In this document: piece after piece, positions 12,444 through 25,173 of the stretch
Position numbering within the stretch: the stretch's first letter is position 1
Layout: each line of letters opens with the position of its first letter
DNA from: Zelopaecilomyces penicillatus
Taxonomy: Eukaryota > Ascomycota > Sordariomycetes > Hypocreales > Pseudodiploosporaceae
Reading direction: 5' to 3'
Assembly (NCBI GenBank): GCA_005765155.1
Contig: VCCP01000001.1
Coordinates: 3,906,001-3,970,000 of the forward strand
Length of the DNA: 64,000 bases
Position numbers and translations under genes: made by a program
The notes under the pieces: model-generated
The model's database searches: none
Told to the model about the DNA's origin: nothing
Seen by the model: only the letters and a program-made list of their open reading frames with translations

Positions 12444-13867
12444 TTAATAAGCCCAGATTTTCAGCTATCAAACAATGTTAGTCGTCTTCTTCTCTTTCAA
12501 GCAAGGTGGTTGGTTGGTTATGGCTGAGTCAATGCCAAATTCGAAATTTCGTGTTCCCCATCGAGGAAAACAAGTCTCTTGCCCACCGGGGTTCTATAAC
12601 TTACCAAAGAATCCCATGAGCCTGTGCACAAGCTGATGCCGTCATTGCTCACACCCAAACAGCTCACACGGTTCTCGTGGCCGACGAGCGATCCAACCTT
12701 TTCACCACGTGTAACATCCCAAACCTGTTTTAGCCTCGGTTAGCAATCTTGATACATCTTGGCAATACGTCGCGGATGAAATATTTACCTTGCATTCAAA
12801 GTCGTCGTAGCCTGCAAATAACAGCCGACCAGAGACAGATGTTGCAACCGAAGTAATACCGCAGAGAATGGATTCAGACTAGAAGATTGGGTTAGCCGAG
12901 GTGCTGGGAAGGAAATGTGTGATTCAGTGAACATACGCCATAGAGATTTAATTCACGGTCAGCTCGGATATCAAAAAGTCGACAGGTAGCGTCGTCAGAT
13001 CCGGTTACGAAAGAGTGACCATCAGGGAAGAATTGTATGGCGTTGATATCGGACTCGTGACCGGCAAAAGTCTGGACCGCCTTTCCAGCTCGAATATCCC
13101 ACAGCTTGGCGAAAGCGTCGCACGCGCCAGAGATGAAGGTGTTTTGATTGGTAGGGTTCAAGCTGATGCTCATGACGTCTCCGAGATGGTCCGCGAACTC
13201 TGTGACTTTCTGTCCGGTTTCGATATCCCATTTCATGCATGTCATGTCGCCGGATGAAGTCAAAATGCTCCGGTCATTGATGAAACGGCAGCATGATAGG
13301 TAGCCAGCGTGGCCAGAAAGTTCCCTAGCCACTCGTGTAGGGCCATCGCGTTGCTGGTTGAGATTGTAGATGGAGCAGATGTTATCGAGACCACCGCAGG
13401 CGACGAAGTTTCCGCTAGGGGCGTAGGCGCAGGTCATGACCCATGATGACCGCAGGGGAATCGCGTGGACCTTGTTCGTGGTGTATGCGTCCCAAATGAT
13501 GAGCTTGCCGTCCTGTGAAGCCGAGACGAGGTGCCTTCGGTCGGTCGACCAGTGCATGGCGTAAATCTTGGCCAGATGACCCTTCAGCGTTCGTTTCGCC
13601 CTCATGAGCTGATTCTTGGGGATAGGCTCGTGCGCCTGCTGGGCAACAGCCCGCACTTGATGGAGAAACTCGTGTCAGTACAGCCATAGCTGAGCGTGAA
13701 GGCGCGTATCGCCATCGTCAATTGGAGGACCTACAGGTGGTGTCGGCCAGCTCATCCTTCTTCCTCTTGATCCGATCCTTGAGCGTCTCGGCTTCGCGAC
13801 GCGCCTGCTGAATGCGCGCCTGCATGGCCTCGGGCGACACGTCGTTGGAGCCCTGCGAGTTCATCAT
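12444..13867 (-). CDS. gnb-1: Heterotrimeric G-protein beta subunit (WD40)
   Basis: There are five exons: 13867-13735, 13655-12937, 12878-12789, 12724-12605 and 12464-12444. All joins are GT-AG and keep the frame, giving 360 aa. A second ATG directly after the first (13864) gives the usual 359 aa and has the better -3 base (A). The protein is the membrane-associated G-beta subunit that pairs with G-gamma and controls pheromone response, growth, conidiation and virulence in fungi. The N-terminal helix (about 11-43, [20 protein letters not shown]) forms the coiled coil with G-gamma. Seven WD repeats follow, opening with [15 protein letters not shown] and including [37 protein letters not shown] and VWDVTRGEK. 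The tiny last exon encodes LKIWAY, the canonical C-terminus. The sequence is almost invariant among Sordariomycetes. The gene lies on the same strand as its likely chaperone bdm-1. Confidence 0.97.
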
Positions 13868-16800
13868 GAACGATGTGAAGGTCGAGACAGGCAGGATACG
13901 GTCGGTCGGAGTGAGGATGGGCGGGATGGGTGGTGCGTCGTCGGGGGTTGAATTGACGAACTTGGAGTGTGGAGAGTGGAGGGAGAGGAGAGGAGAGGTT
14001 GTTTGGGGGGAAGAGGAATGCGAGCTACAGTGTACAGAGTGCCTTAGCCTCCCAGGGGGGTTGGTTGGCGTGTGGGCGGACGGACCAGTAGTTTAGCTTC
14101 GTTGGGCCCAGTGCTCCGGGGGTGCAGCAGCCAGGAAATTGTGGAAGCCTTGTGTAGGTGGTGGTACCTTGGGGTCGGTGGCCAGAGGTGGGAGCTGCCT
14201 CCCGAACCTCTAATTGCAGAGGTACCTGCTTACCAGGCCTACGCACCACGCTGTTAGGGGGCTTGCTGCTTCTGCTGCCTTCTGCTACTGTGCTGCTGGA
14301 GGAGGCCGGCAGGTATTACACCCACTACGTCTGTTGCAGCGGGCGGTGCTGCACAAAAGGCACCCATACTCTTACGCAGGCGAGTATTATACCTGGGGTG
14401 CAGGTCCATCGAAGTCGGCCAGAATAGTAATTACAGGCAGGTAACGTTAGATAGGCATTGCTCTGTTGGGTGGGTTGCGCAAAATCCATTTCATGACTGG
14501 GCCCTGTTCTTTCAAGGAAAAGGCTTTCTGGCGTTAGTCCAGTACCTGCTTTTCCAGTGTAATATCAGCCAAGTGTGCAAGTAGCGCCCTATCTATCCAC
14601 TTTCAAGCATCAAACATCGTAGCACAGCGCTTGAGCCCGAGTTGCCCACCCCCAGCACACCTTAGTACTAGACCTTCTAATTAACCTCCCCTGGGCCTGG
14701 CGTCCACAGCAGGCAGCTTGGAGGAAGGTATTGCAACGGCGGTTCTAGCCCTTTCCTGTCATCAACTGGTCGCCATACCGCCTACCAATGATCATAGTAG
14801 TTCCCTTTCCGGGACGGGTTGTCTGACTCTTAAATATGGAGATATAGTTCCAATTCCCCATCTTGCATCCGATCCAGATCATAGAACAGCCCGAGAATTA
14901 TTGATCACCAAGGCTGGCGTGATCACGGCAAGAATCAATAGCGCTGTGTTTTTTCTGGGCCAATGTCACAGTACAAAGGTAGGTAGGCATGGGGGTTTGC
15001 GGGCACGGGGCATGCAATAGAACCTCCCTAGGTTGTAAGCAGTTGGGCTTGCAGCGCAGGATGCTGGCTGGATGTTGGATGAGCGTTCACTCATCATGTA
15101 CCCTGACTTTGCCATATTATAGCTTAGGCGTCTCGAGCACTCAAGATGCCGAGCTGCAGGTAAGATGCGTAGCGCAGATAAGATATGGTACTGCAAAAGT
15201 ACTTGTATACCTCTGATCATGTCTTCTGCAGCGTAGAACGCAGGTATCTAGTACTTCGCTTGCTCGCTATCTGGGACTGGAGTACGGTGTGAATTGGAGT
15301 CTCCTACACTGGGTCCCTGATTGCTTTAGTACTCTGCTACCCAAGGAAGGCTCATACATCCGAAATGGAACACTTCCTTCCCAGACAGACCGCTTGACCC
15401 ACCAACTCACTAACAAGGCAGGTTGTTGACAGTGTGTGGATGACTAAATCGCTCATGGTTCTACTGTTGGATAGGAAACCTCTGGTTTACTTAAATCACC
15501 AGCAGTGTCTCTTTGATAGTTATTTGGGCAGGCGTCTTTCTCCCTGCTCTCTCAACCGGCATAATGTGGGAACAAGCGAGGCGCCAGAAGCGTCAAGTAC
15601 CTAGACTTGCTAGGTTTGCACAGGCCCAAGCAACGCCTCGGTAGTTTGTCATCTCAACTCCTCTCCTCTCGGTCTCGCTCGTGCAGTTTGTTGCTGTGTC
15701 ACTTTATTACTCCTTGCTGATCTGCCCTGGGGAAATATGTGAGGCCAGCCAATATGGGCCGTCTACTATTATAGCAGAGATACATGCTTACCTACTTATC
15801 TACGTACCCGGACCTGCGGCACTTGTTGCTTGTCGAACGGCCAAGGAGTCTGTCTGTGAATGTCACCAACGCTGTTGTCTCTGTTATGCAGCCCACCAGC
15901 CTCGTCCGATCCGTGGCTGGCCCTACTCCTGATGCTGTCCGTTTCCTCTCTTGTCTCGCTTGTCTCGGTGTTTCAATCAATGCCTTTCCAGTGCCTGGGC
16001 TGGCCATTTCTGCTCTGTCCGGCGCGTGTTTTGCAATGCCGAGTCATTGTTCCTGAACAGATGCTACCCCAGGCGCACGGGGTTTGCTAATTTACAAGCA
16101 CGACAGAAAAAGGAGGCAAATTACGACGTCTGCAAGAAGACCCGCACCACAACCCACCTTTCTGTGAGGTCGCTTCAATTAACTGGAGGTCTTCTTTGCA
16201 CCCAGACCATCCATCCACATGTAACCCTGACCATTGCCCCGGGGACGTCAATTCACGAAGTACCAGCACTGTGCGTGCCTGTTAGTTACAATGCCTGTCT
16301 GCACCTGTATGTCTGCATGTATGCCTGTATGTGCCCAGGCACATCCATCCGTTTATCGTCTTTGGAGTTGGAGCCCTGATTTTTAACTACCAATGACCTG
16401 GGCCATGGAAGCACAAGCACCCTGGAGTTGCAGCCGCTCCTGAAATGACGCTTTCGTATCGACAGATCAAGTATTTGTCAACATGATTGTCCCCACTACT
16501 CCGTCAGTCTGTCTGTGCTTGCCCATCAAGTCTGGGGTTGGCTTGGCTTCGCAGGCTGAGGATCTGCCTAGCAGAAGGATTTTCTTGGGTGCCGCACTGT
16601 ACTTCACAATCACGTCTTTTTCTGGGACCACCTAACGAACTACCCACTTACCTAGTACCAGCCATTATGTGCCAAATCGCGTCTTGAACAACGGCATAGA
16701 CACCTACTAATGATTATCTAGCCTACAGTACAGTAGGTGTAGCATGGCTGTCTCTGCGTCGGGGCCAAGGGTCATTCTGAGGTGACGCCGGGATAACAGT

Positions 16801-17905
16801 TACATGGCGAGGACTTCCTCTGATTCGACAATGTGTGAATTGGCGAATGATAGCCCGTGCCGAGAGGCCAGCGCGGCTCGCTTGTCGATGCCCGGACATT
16901 ACTCTATTTATGACTGGTTCTCTTGATTGGGGGGGATGTTGTCGCTTTCAACCCCAGCCTGTGCATGACCATATGTCTCAGTCCGGCTATTAGTCGTTGG
17001 ACATTCATCTTCAGCCTCTCTCAACTCGGTTCCTTGGGACATCATCTTCACATTTTCCAGTGTTTAATTACCGGCTGCTGTGAATAGGGTTTCACTGTGG
17101 TCGCTCGTATCACATCGAAGAGCTTGGCAGGACCTGAATCCAAGACTGACCCTGAAGAGATGGGGGGTAGACCAATCCCAGTGACACACACTGTTGCATG
17201 CAGCCTTGTGTCTGTACATTTACGTAGTATGGCAAAATGATGGGGTTCGCGACAGCACACCTTGAGCCATAGAAACATAGGCTAAAGCTGGTCAGGCAAT
17301 GCAAGTTTTAGTGCTAAGAAGACACAATAGCTCCGATTTCAATCTTGCCAAAAGTCTCAGGACAAGGCCCGAGCCATTGCAACGGTGTTTGATTGTCTTC
17401 ACTGTTCGATTTCTCAGCGGTTCTGACTCACAACCAGCAATGCACTGACCAAGTTATCGAGTACATATCAACTGCGTTAAAGACCTGAACCAATCCCTTT
17501 CGCTATTTATTACCTCATCTCCCTTTAATTGACTCGATTTACTTTGTCCAATTTATCTAGCTCAGCTAGCAGTGCGCCACACGAAGGCTTCAACACTTTA
17601 AGGAGTGCTAGGCTGTCGAGATGTTGTGCCACGCCGTTTGAACAAAAATGACATGAAATGTTCATACCTATCTATGTCTCTGATGATTTGTTTGGCTCTG
17701 AAATGGCATTCGCTAGCCAAATAGTATGTTCATTATTGCAAAGTCATTGCATAGAAAGGTGCATATCGTTCATTCATCATCCAGGGACCAAAACTCCTTC
17801 CTTGCTTCTTCGGCCTTGAGCCATCTAGTTCCTCCCATTTTTCTATTGTCGTTTCATTGGAAATATCTCTTTTCTCTTTGTTATCATCAATCGCATTTCA
17901 CTCTA
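13868..17905. other. Intergenic: G-beta promoter side and AACS 3' side
   Basis: These 4.0 kb contain only short unsupported ORFs. The proximal part (13868-14040) is G-rich on the plus strand, equivalent to a CT-rich leader for the minus-strand G-beta gene. The rest is moderate in GC with scattered GTAGGTA and CTACCTA motifs. I found no tRNA or transposon signature. Confidence 0.55.
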
Positions 17906-20172
17906 TTAGTTTGCCGCTGCCCATGCCTTGAACCAGTCTAAAGCCTCGGGATTGGCCACGCTGGCATTGGTCTTGATCTCCATCCCCGAAAGAATCTGCT
18001 TCACAGGAACCTCGATTCTAAGAATTTACTGTCAGCTATTTTTGTACTCCCGAGGATATAAATAGATAGTTTTGACTTACTTTTTTCCATTGCCCGTTTT
18101 CGGTATCCCATTTCCACATTCCTCAATGACGCCGGGGACGTGTCGTGGGCTCAGCTCGCTTCTGATCTTTGATTTGATTGCATTCCTCAGCTCTTCGCTG
18201 AATGTTTGGCCGGGCGTAAGCACAACGAAAAGACAAACAGTCTCATCCATGTCGGTTTCTCTTCTACGCCCAACACAGACAGCTTCCTCAATCTCGGACG
18301 CAAAGAATCGCGTTAAAATGTTATAAATCTCAGCGGATCCGAATCTCACACCAGCTGGTTTCAGAACACCGTCGGATCTGCCCAACATTACCAAGCTACC
18401 CGTTCCAGCATCCGGGATCTTGACGAAGTCACCGTGGTGCCAAACTGGTCCCTTGATGCCACAGACATCTTCGAACCGCTCAAAATATGCAGCCTTGTAC
18501 TTGTCATCACCCTTGGCACCAAAGAATGTCAGGGGCTGACAGGGGAATGGCTTGACACAGACCAGGTCGCCAGGTTCGCCGGCCGGGACATCTTCGCCAG
18601 TCACCGAGTCGACAACCCGGATAGCCATACCGAGGCCGGCGCATTGGATCTCGCCGGTACGAACAGGGAGCAGAGGACTGGGGGCTCCAAACAATGAGAT
18701 GATGTCCGTTCCACCGGTGATTGATGCTAGATTTATGTTTTTCGGGAACGCTTCATATACAAATTGGAACGTTGATGGAGGCAGAGGTGAGGCGGTGGAG
18801 TAAATGGCCTGGAGGTGTGACAAATCAATACTGGGATCCCGAACAGGATAGACATTGTTGGCCTCGAGAGCTGTGAGATAGGCGGCAGATGTTCCAAAGT
18901 GAGTTACTTTAAGGTCTGAAAGAACATGGGCTAGAGACAGGTGAGATTTCGGTCGGAATGGGGAGCCAGAGTAGAGAATCACGGTGGCGCCAACGGCAAG
19001 GGCACCAATACTCCAGTGCCACATCATCCATGAGGTAGTGGTATAGTAAAGCATGCGGGATGATGGGCCAAGGGAGCAATGCAACATGTGCTCCTTCTTG
19101 TGCTGGATAAGAGTGCCAAGGGCTGTATGGACAATAGCCTTTGGTAAGCCAGTCGTCCCGCTGGAGTAGAGGATGTACAGAGGGTGAGAAGGTGGAAGCT
19201 GCTCAAACTTGATAGAGTCAGGCGGAGCATTGAGAAGGAATGAGTCGTAATCCACGGCATGGACGCCTTGAGCCTCAAGATCTTTGATCCCCAGATCACT
19301 CTTGATATTGTTGATGACAACAACAGTAGCTAGCCCCGTCTTGCTTAGTGCTGTTACGATTTCGGTTGTTTTGCTGGTGCTGGACCATTCCTTTCCGTTG
19401 TAGACGGTTCCGTTATCCGCAAACAAGACTTTGGGTCCGATTTGGCTCAGCCGGTCCAGGACGGCCGACACGCCGTTATCGGGGCTGATGCCGGTCCAGA
19501 TGGCGCCGATAGAGGTAGCGGCGAGCATGGCGACGAGCGCCTCGACGTGGTTAGAGACATAACCGGCGACGACATCGTGGGGAGCCAAGCCAGCAGCACG
19601 CAAGGCATTCGCGCAGCGGCGGACGGACTCTCGGAGATCGGCCCACGAGGTGGAGCGCAGGTCGCCTGGCAATTCGGTGGTAGTGATGACGGCGGTTGAG
19701 GAGGGGTCAATGGGGCTGCTGGTCGCGGGGAAGAGCAGATTTTCGGCGAAGTTGAGACGTGACGAGGAGAAGAAGTCGGGGCGAGGAAACATGGGGGCAT
19801 CGGCGGGGATAACCTTATGGTGATGGAGTTAGATATTGGTTCTTGTGCTTCTCCGGCGTGGACCGGAACATCCAACAATAGGGTTTTTGATGGACGGCGG
19901 AAAAGTCATCATACCTCGTTATACGGTTGGGATGAAACCACGCCGACAAAGCGCCAGACTTCGTCCCAGAACAGGGCAACATTTTCAATTGACCATTTGT
20001 AAAGACTGGGGTAGCCGTCAAGATGCAACCCATGCTTGGTGTTTACAGTCTGGATGAACTGCCACATGGGCGTGGAGGAGGGGTCCGAATGCCGCCATAA
20101 CTCCGTGGAGGGGGAGGAAGAAGAGCCGTTGGTTGCGGCATTGTGGTGATGATCAACCGATTGGATGCCCAT
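17906..20172 (-). CDS. Acetoacetyl-CoA synthetase
   Basis: There are three exons, 20172-19915, 19813-18081 and 18017-17906, with introns of 101 and 63 nt, giving 700 aa. The start is the first ATG after an upstream TATATA; the longer open frame upstream begins only at a TTG. The enzyme adenylates acetoacetate with ATP and transfers it to CoA, so ketone bodies enter the acetyl-CoA/sterol pool; it is expected in the cytosol. It belongs to the ANL superfamily. The N-terminal ACS-type domain contains WQFIQTVN and PDFFSSSRLNFAENLLFP. The P-loop-like A3 motif is YSSGTTGLPKAIVH. The A5-type region is SITGGTDIISLF, specific to acetoacetyl-CoA synthetases, followed by WHHGDFV and LGRSDGVLKPAGVRFGSAEI. 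The A10 motif PKTGNGKK holds the catalytic lysine. The last intron cuts this motif between its final two Lys codons; the last exon continues IEVPVKQILSG. The gene is divergent from LCB2. Confidence 0.95.
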
Positions 20173-23100
20173 GGCTTCGTTCTTGGAATTGGAAACAGAG
20201 AAAAAGAGAGGAATAAGTGACCGCGCAGACCGAAACAAGTTACACGAGGGTGTGGTTGTGTGTATGATTTAGTGTATATATTCCAAGAAAGTCCGTTATA
20301 ATCCTCTGGCGAGTAGTTCTAAGCAACAACACGAGAAGCGCCTGGCTTGGAGAAAGGAACCGGGGAAGTTGGTGGGAGGACGGTAAGCCGAAACAACCTT
20401 GTTGGGAATCATCATCCCACCAAAGTCTACACATTTCTTATTACTAAAAACCCGAGGAATGTAGGTGATCAGAGTCCCGGCGTGTCCCGTCACAACCCGC
20501 GGAAAGCCACGATGGGCGGCCTTGCCAATTCCGCTCATCGCTCTTTCTCACTCTTTTTTTTCTTCTACCCTTCCCTTTCGTCATTTGAGGAATAAATATT
20601 GTACACTGTGGCGCTCTTTTCTTACTGAGCGAGATGCGCTGTGGCTAGAGCTGATGGGAACAAGTATGGGGCCATGAGTGTGGCTGGTGTGAAAAGATGC
20701 GCGGTGCCCAAGGTGACCCATCGTTTTTTTTTTCATGACAGGGAACATGGGATCTGAGGTAACACAAGGTGAAGCGCATTGAATGACAGGGGGCAAAGGG
20801 GGGGGGGGGGCTTGCGGAAAAGAAGCAATTATTCGGAAAGCTTGGACTGCAAGGGCCGAGAATGGAGTTGAATTTTCCATCGCGATGGCAACGTCTTTTG
20901 ATGCTAGCCCCTGTGTGACAAATCATACTTTTGAAGAGGAGTTTTTGACAGAAATCGTTCTCATCACCGAACTCACCCGGTCACAACAATCATAGAGGAC
21001 TAGAAAGCGCAACCTGTCCAGCATGTTGCATTGCCTTTCACCCAACTCCCGCATCATCCTTCTTCTCCTCCTCACCCTATCCGCTTTCTCTCGCTGTTAT
21101 AAATACCTACCTTGCTGCGGGAGAGGTGCCGATGCCGACCAGATTGGCTGCCATGTCTTTGAGTTGCTTTGCAGCGGGTTGGGCGAGCTAGGCGACGCAC
21201 TGTAACCCTAATCGAAATTTGGATGGGATTAGCTTCCCCCATTCTCTGTTGGGCGAGATTAGACCAATAACGTTCACAGTCTCGTCAGAAGAGTGTTCTC
21301 ATATCATCCTCCACGTCTTGACAAAGGATAGAGGTGCGTAGAGAAGCCTCTCGTTAATATGAGCAATGCAATGATGCACGATGCCAGGGGGGATAAGACA
21401 GTTCTTGGCGTGAATGGGGTCATTCTCGAGTGTCCTACACGCATGGCGGCATCGTGAAAGCCGAACCCCGTTCAGCTGCACGGCCAGGTTGGACAAACAG
21501 GGGCCAGTGCTGTAATATAGGTGTAAAGTGATCGCGTCATACAAGTGATGTCCGTAGCTGGAGGACATTTGCAGTACCTAACCTAAGGAGAAAAAAGTCC
21601 GTTTCTTACCATCATTCTAACACCAGGGGCCAAAAACTCCATTATCCCCCCTGTAGATCCGTCCCTAATCTCGTGGCATGCAAAGTAGTACGGAGTCACC
21701 TCGAATGCACCAAGTAATAATAGGTAAGCATGAATGTTAATCGGTACAAGCTCGCGTTTCTCGTTGTCTCGTCTGCCCGAAACAGCCGAACCGGAACTTG
21801 CCTCGACTCCGGACGACCCGGAAAACAGCAACGCTGGTGACAATCCAGCTTCTAATCTGCTTGAACAGTTGTGACGTTGGCTTGTGTTCGGATAGGCTGG
21901 GAAGAGACGACCGGGCGGGCATTGCATGCAACTCCTGAGCGAGAGGGAGTCTTGTGTCTCGTCTCTAACAAGTGACGGCCACCAGAGCCCGTTATAGTCG
22001 GGTCTTTAGTACTGTCCGCATCCACTCCTTGCCCCCAGGGCCCCCAGCCAGCGGCCTCTTGCGGGTACATCGGCAGAGGACCTAATTACCAGGTAGCGCA
22101 CCCGGCTCTGCTCTCTGCTAGCCTCCAGGCCCCATTACAGTACAGCTTGATGCACGCTCTCTGCGCTATCCGCGACAGGGCCCCTCCCCCCTTTTGGTTC
22201 CTGGTCATCAAATCTCTGTCGCCCAGGCGTTTGGAAGCAAACCCAAACTCTTTCGCTTTCTCTTCACCCCGACCGGCCTCGACATTCGACTGCGGCCTGC
22301 GACTGTTTTCCAACATTAGATTCTCGAGTGGCCTTTCTGTCGCTGCCGAGTTTCCGATTACCGCAGCCGAGGGATTCAGTTGAAATTGTCCTCAAGACAA
22401 GCACTTCCGAGGCGACCCTCTTCCAAACACGACCCTCGAAATCGAATCCATCCGCGAATCTGAGATCGAGCGGGGGGATTGAATTGCGACTTTTGCTTCG
22501 CACTCTTCCTTTTTTGGCACAAAATTTGGGTTTATTTTTGGGTAGGTTAACCCTAATCAAAGGGATTTTCTTGGTTATATCATTCCTCTTTCGTGCCAAT
22601 TGAGCGCAGACGTCGACTCTCGTCTCAAAGACGCCGTTCTCGCTGCCACACCAGGTACCAGGCACCACTGCCTTCATGGGGGGCACCGCCTGCACTGCAA
22701 TGGCTGTGGCCATGGCTGACATTGGACCTGGTCTCTCGACTCCTGGTGGCTGGCCGCATCATCAGTGGCGTTGCTCCTCTGAGCTTCATGGTGTCGTCCA
22801 CAGCCTGACGCGCACGACAATCCCAAGTGAGATGGTGGTGTAGGCGGTTCTGAGGGCGATCTTGTAGCGCGTGGGCGACATCCGCTGGTTCCTGGGGTAC
22901 TTACTGCCACCAGCACAAGCATCTCCAATGGACACACCGCTTTTGCTTGACTGTAGCAAATAGGCACAACCTCATCTCATGCATTTACATTGTTGTTGCT
23001 TTCGACAGCCTTTCCCCATTCAAAGGCGATGCACAAAACACATAATCTTTTCATGTCAATTAGCTGCAAGCCCGCTAACTCCAGCGCTGTCTAGGCTTTC

Positions 23101-23208
23101 CACACAACTCCAAACTGCCCATTTTGGCGCTGACTCTTTCCGCTCCAGCTCCAGCTCCAGCTGCCAGCGCACCTGCCCCCTATCTTCTGTCTCCACTGGC
23201 CAGGAGTC
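20173..23208. other. Divergent intergenic region between AACS and LCB2
   Basis: These 3.0 kb must hold the promoters of both flanking genes. A TATA-like element serves the AACS side. The LCB2 side has a pyrimidine-rich leader (about 23080-23200) and no clear TATA box. There is a poly-G run at 20798-20810. ORFs here are short and unsupported. Confidence 0.6.
20275..20280 (-). promoter_or_regulatory. TATA-like element upstream of acetoacetyl-CoA synthetase
   Basis: On the minus strand the sequence reads ATATATAC, about 100 nt upstream of the ATG at 20172. Sequence and spacing fit a fungal core promoter; the transcription start was not determined. Confidence 0.4.
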
Positions 23209-25173
23209 ATGCCCCGCCGGCTGGCAAACCCTTTCTCGAGTTCTTCCGCCATGTCTCAATCTGAACGGACTGGCGAAAGACGTCTTTCTTCTTCCAAAGG
23301 CAACCGCCTGAGCCAACTGTTCTCGTCCAGCCCCAAGTCCAAAGAACAATTGGCCATGCAGAACTACGCAGGCAACAAGTCGGCTTCTAACGTCTCCCTG
23401 CCGACCATCTCGCTCTCCTCGGGCGAGACTAACAGCCTCGAATCATCCACAACCCTGTTTCAACCCCAGACAGCCGAAGAGATTGAGCACCGAAGACATG
23501 TTGAGGCTCAGTTTGGCCCTCTTGTGCACCCTAACCACCTATACGTCAGCAAGTCTCACGGCGAGCCGCTCTCTGCTCCTGTTGAGGATGAGCCGGCCTA
23601 CTACTATCTCTTAACCACCTACTTCAGCTATCTCTGTCTCATTCTGCTGGGGCACGTCCGTGATTTCTTCGGCAAGCGCTTCGGTGACAAGAAGATTTAC
23701 CGATCTCTCAAGGCCGAAAATGGGTTTGCACCTCTCAATGATGATTTTGATAGCTTCTACACAAGACGGTTGAAACGTCGGTTGGACGACTGTTTCGCTC
23801 GCACAACTATTGGCGTTCCAGGACGCTTCATTACCCTGATGGACCGCAAGTCGGATGATTATAACCTCACATATCGGTACACTGGGACTAATACCGAAAC
23901 GCTGAATATGAGCTCATACAACTACCTGGGCTTCGCTCAGTCTGAAGGGCCTTGCGCGGATGCTGTCGAAGAGTGCGTTAAGAAATACGGTGTCAGCTTT
24001 TGCAGCCCGCGGAATGACGTCGGTACCTCCGATTTGGCTGTCGAGGTCGAGCGTGAAATAGCCGAGTTTGTTGGCAAGCCTGCCTCCATGGTGTTCTCGA
24101 TGGGATATGCCACCAATGCTAGCTCTTTCCCTGCTCTTGTTTCCAAAGGTTGTTTGATCATCTCCGATGAGCTGAACCATGCGTCAATCCGCATTGGAGC
24201 TCGTCTTTCAAACGCTGTCATTCAGTCTTTCAAGCACAACGATATGTCCGACCTCGAGCGTGTCTTACGTGAGGCCATCTCTCAGGGCCAGCCTCGCACT
24301 CATCGACCTTGGAAGAAAATTCTTGTTGTCGTTGAGGGTCTTTACTCGATGGAGGGGACAATGTGCGATCTACCTGGGATCCTTGAGCTGAAGCGCAAAT
24401 ACAAGTTCTACCTATTCGTTGACGAGGCTCACTCAATTGGCGCTCTTGGACCCCGTGGCCGTGGTGTGTGTGATTACTTTGGCATTGATCCATCCGAAGT
24501 CGATATCCTCATGGGAACCTTGACCAAATCGTTTGGTGCCAATGGTGGTTATGTGGCCGCAGAAAAACACATCATTGATAAGCTGCGATCCACCAATGCT
24601 TCGACCACATACGGCGAGTCTCCAGCTCCTTGTGTTCTCATGCAGATTCTGGTATCGTTGAGACTCATCACGGGCGAGCTTTGTCCTGGTCAGGGAGAGG
24701 AGCGTCTTCAGCGAATCGCTTTCAATTCGCGTTATCTCCGCCTGGGACTTAAGCGTCTTGGTCTCATCGTGTACGGACACGATGATTCGCCAATTATTCC
24801 AATTACTCTTTACCATCCAGCAAAGATGCCCGCCTTCAGCCACGAAATGCTGAAACGAAAAATTTCAGTTGTGGTGGTTGGGTATCCCGCAACTCCGCTT
24901 ATCAGCTCGCGTGCTCGTTTCTGTGTGTCCGCAGCTCACAATAAAGATGACATGGACAGGATGCTTGCTGCGTGCAACGAGGTGGCCGACCTTCTCCAGC
25001 TCAAATACTCTACAGGTGTCGCTGGTGGACTAGAGTCACTCCCGGAAGGCGTTGCAGCCGCAGATGAAGCCGAGTGGAGGAGGGTCAATGGGTTGCCAAT
25101 TGTACCCCCCCGCTGGGCCCTTGAGGATGTTCTTCAACACGGTGTTACTGATGCCAAACTACCCTTGCGATGA
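23209..25173 (+). CDS. lcb2: Serine palmitoyltransferase subunit 2 (LCB2)
   Basis: This is a single exon of 654 codons. It is a PLP-dependent alpha-oxoamine synthase at the ER membrane that condenses L-serine and palmitoyl-CoA to 3-ketodihydrosphingosine, the committed step of sphingolipid synthesis, with LCB1. Residues about 1-85 are Ser-rich and low in complexity. A hydrophobic segment at about 130-149 (AYYYLLTTYFSYLCLILLG) is the membrane anchor typical of LCB2. The catalytic region includes SSYNYLGF (about 235-242), SDELNHASIRIGARLS (about 319-334), VDEAHSIGALGPRGRG (about 404-419) and GTLTKSFGANGGY. In this last motif K440 is the PLP Schiff-base lysine, and its presence distinguishes LCB2 from the catalytically silent LCB1. 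Near the C-terminus VVVVGYPATP and RARFCVSAAH are conserved. An in-frame ATG at 23251 is an alternative start. The length is somewhat above the yeast protein owing to the N-terminal extension. Confidence 0.96.
   Translation: MPRRLANPFSSSSAMSQSERTGERRLSSSKGNRLSQLFSSSPKSKEQLAMQNYAGNKSASNVSLPTISLSSGETNSLESSTTLFQPQTAEEIEHRRHVEAQFGPLVHPNHLYVSKSHGEPLSAPVEDEPAYYYLLTTYFSYLCLILLGHVRDFFGKRFGDKKIYRSLKAENGFAPLNDDFDSFYTRRLKRRLDDCFARTTIGVPGRFITLMDRKSDDYNLTYRYTGTNTETLNMSSYNYLGFAQSEGPCADAVEECVKKYGVSFCSPRNDVGTSDLAVEVEREIAEFVGKPASMVFSMGYATNASSFPALVSKGCLIISDELNHASIRIGARLSNAVIQSFKHNDMSDLERVLREAISQGQPRTHRPWKKILVVVEGLYSMEGTMCDLPGILELKRKYKFYLFVDEAHSIGALGPRGRGVCDYFGIDPSEVDILMGTLTKSFGANGGYVAAEKHIIDKLRSTNASTTYGESPAPCVLMQILVSLRLITGELCPGQGEERLQRIAFNSRYLRLGLKRLGLIVYGHDDSPIIPITLYHPAKMPAFSHEMLKRKISVVVVGYPATPLISSRARFCVSAAHNKDDMDRMLAACNEVADLLQLKYSTGVAGGLESLPEGVAAADEAEWRRVNGLPIVPPRWALEDVLQHGVTDAKLPLR

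Noticed and set aside
17560..17640. tRNA-like A-box (TAGCTCAGCTAGCAGTG)
   Set aside because: There is no acceptor stem, anticodon arm or matching T-loop at the right distance.
20173..20238. N-terminal extension of acetoacetyl-CoA synthetase
   Set aside because: The open frame upstream of 20172 begins with TTG, not ATG, and lies close to the likely transcription start.
22540..22565. TTAACCCTAATC, a telomere-repeat-like string (also near 21202)
   Set aside because: It is a single partial unit only, with no tandem array and no sign of a telomerase RNA template context.
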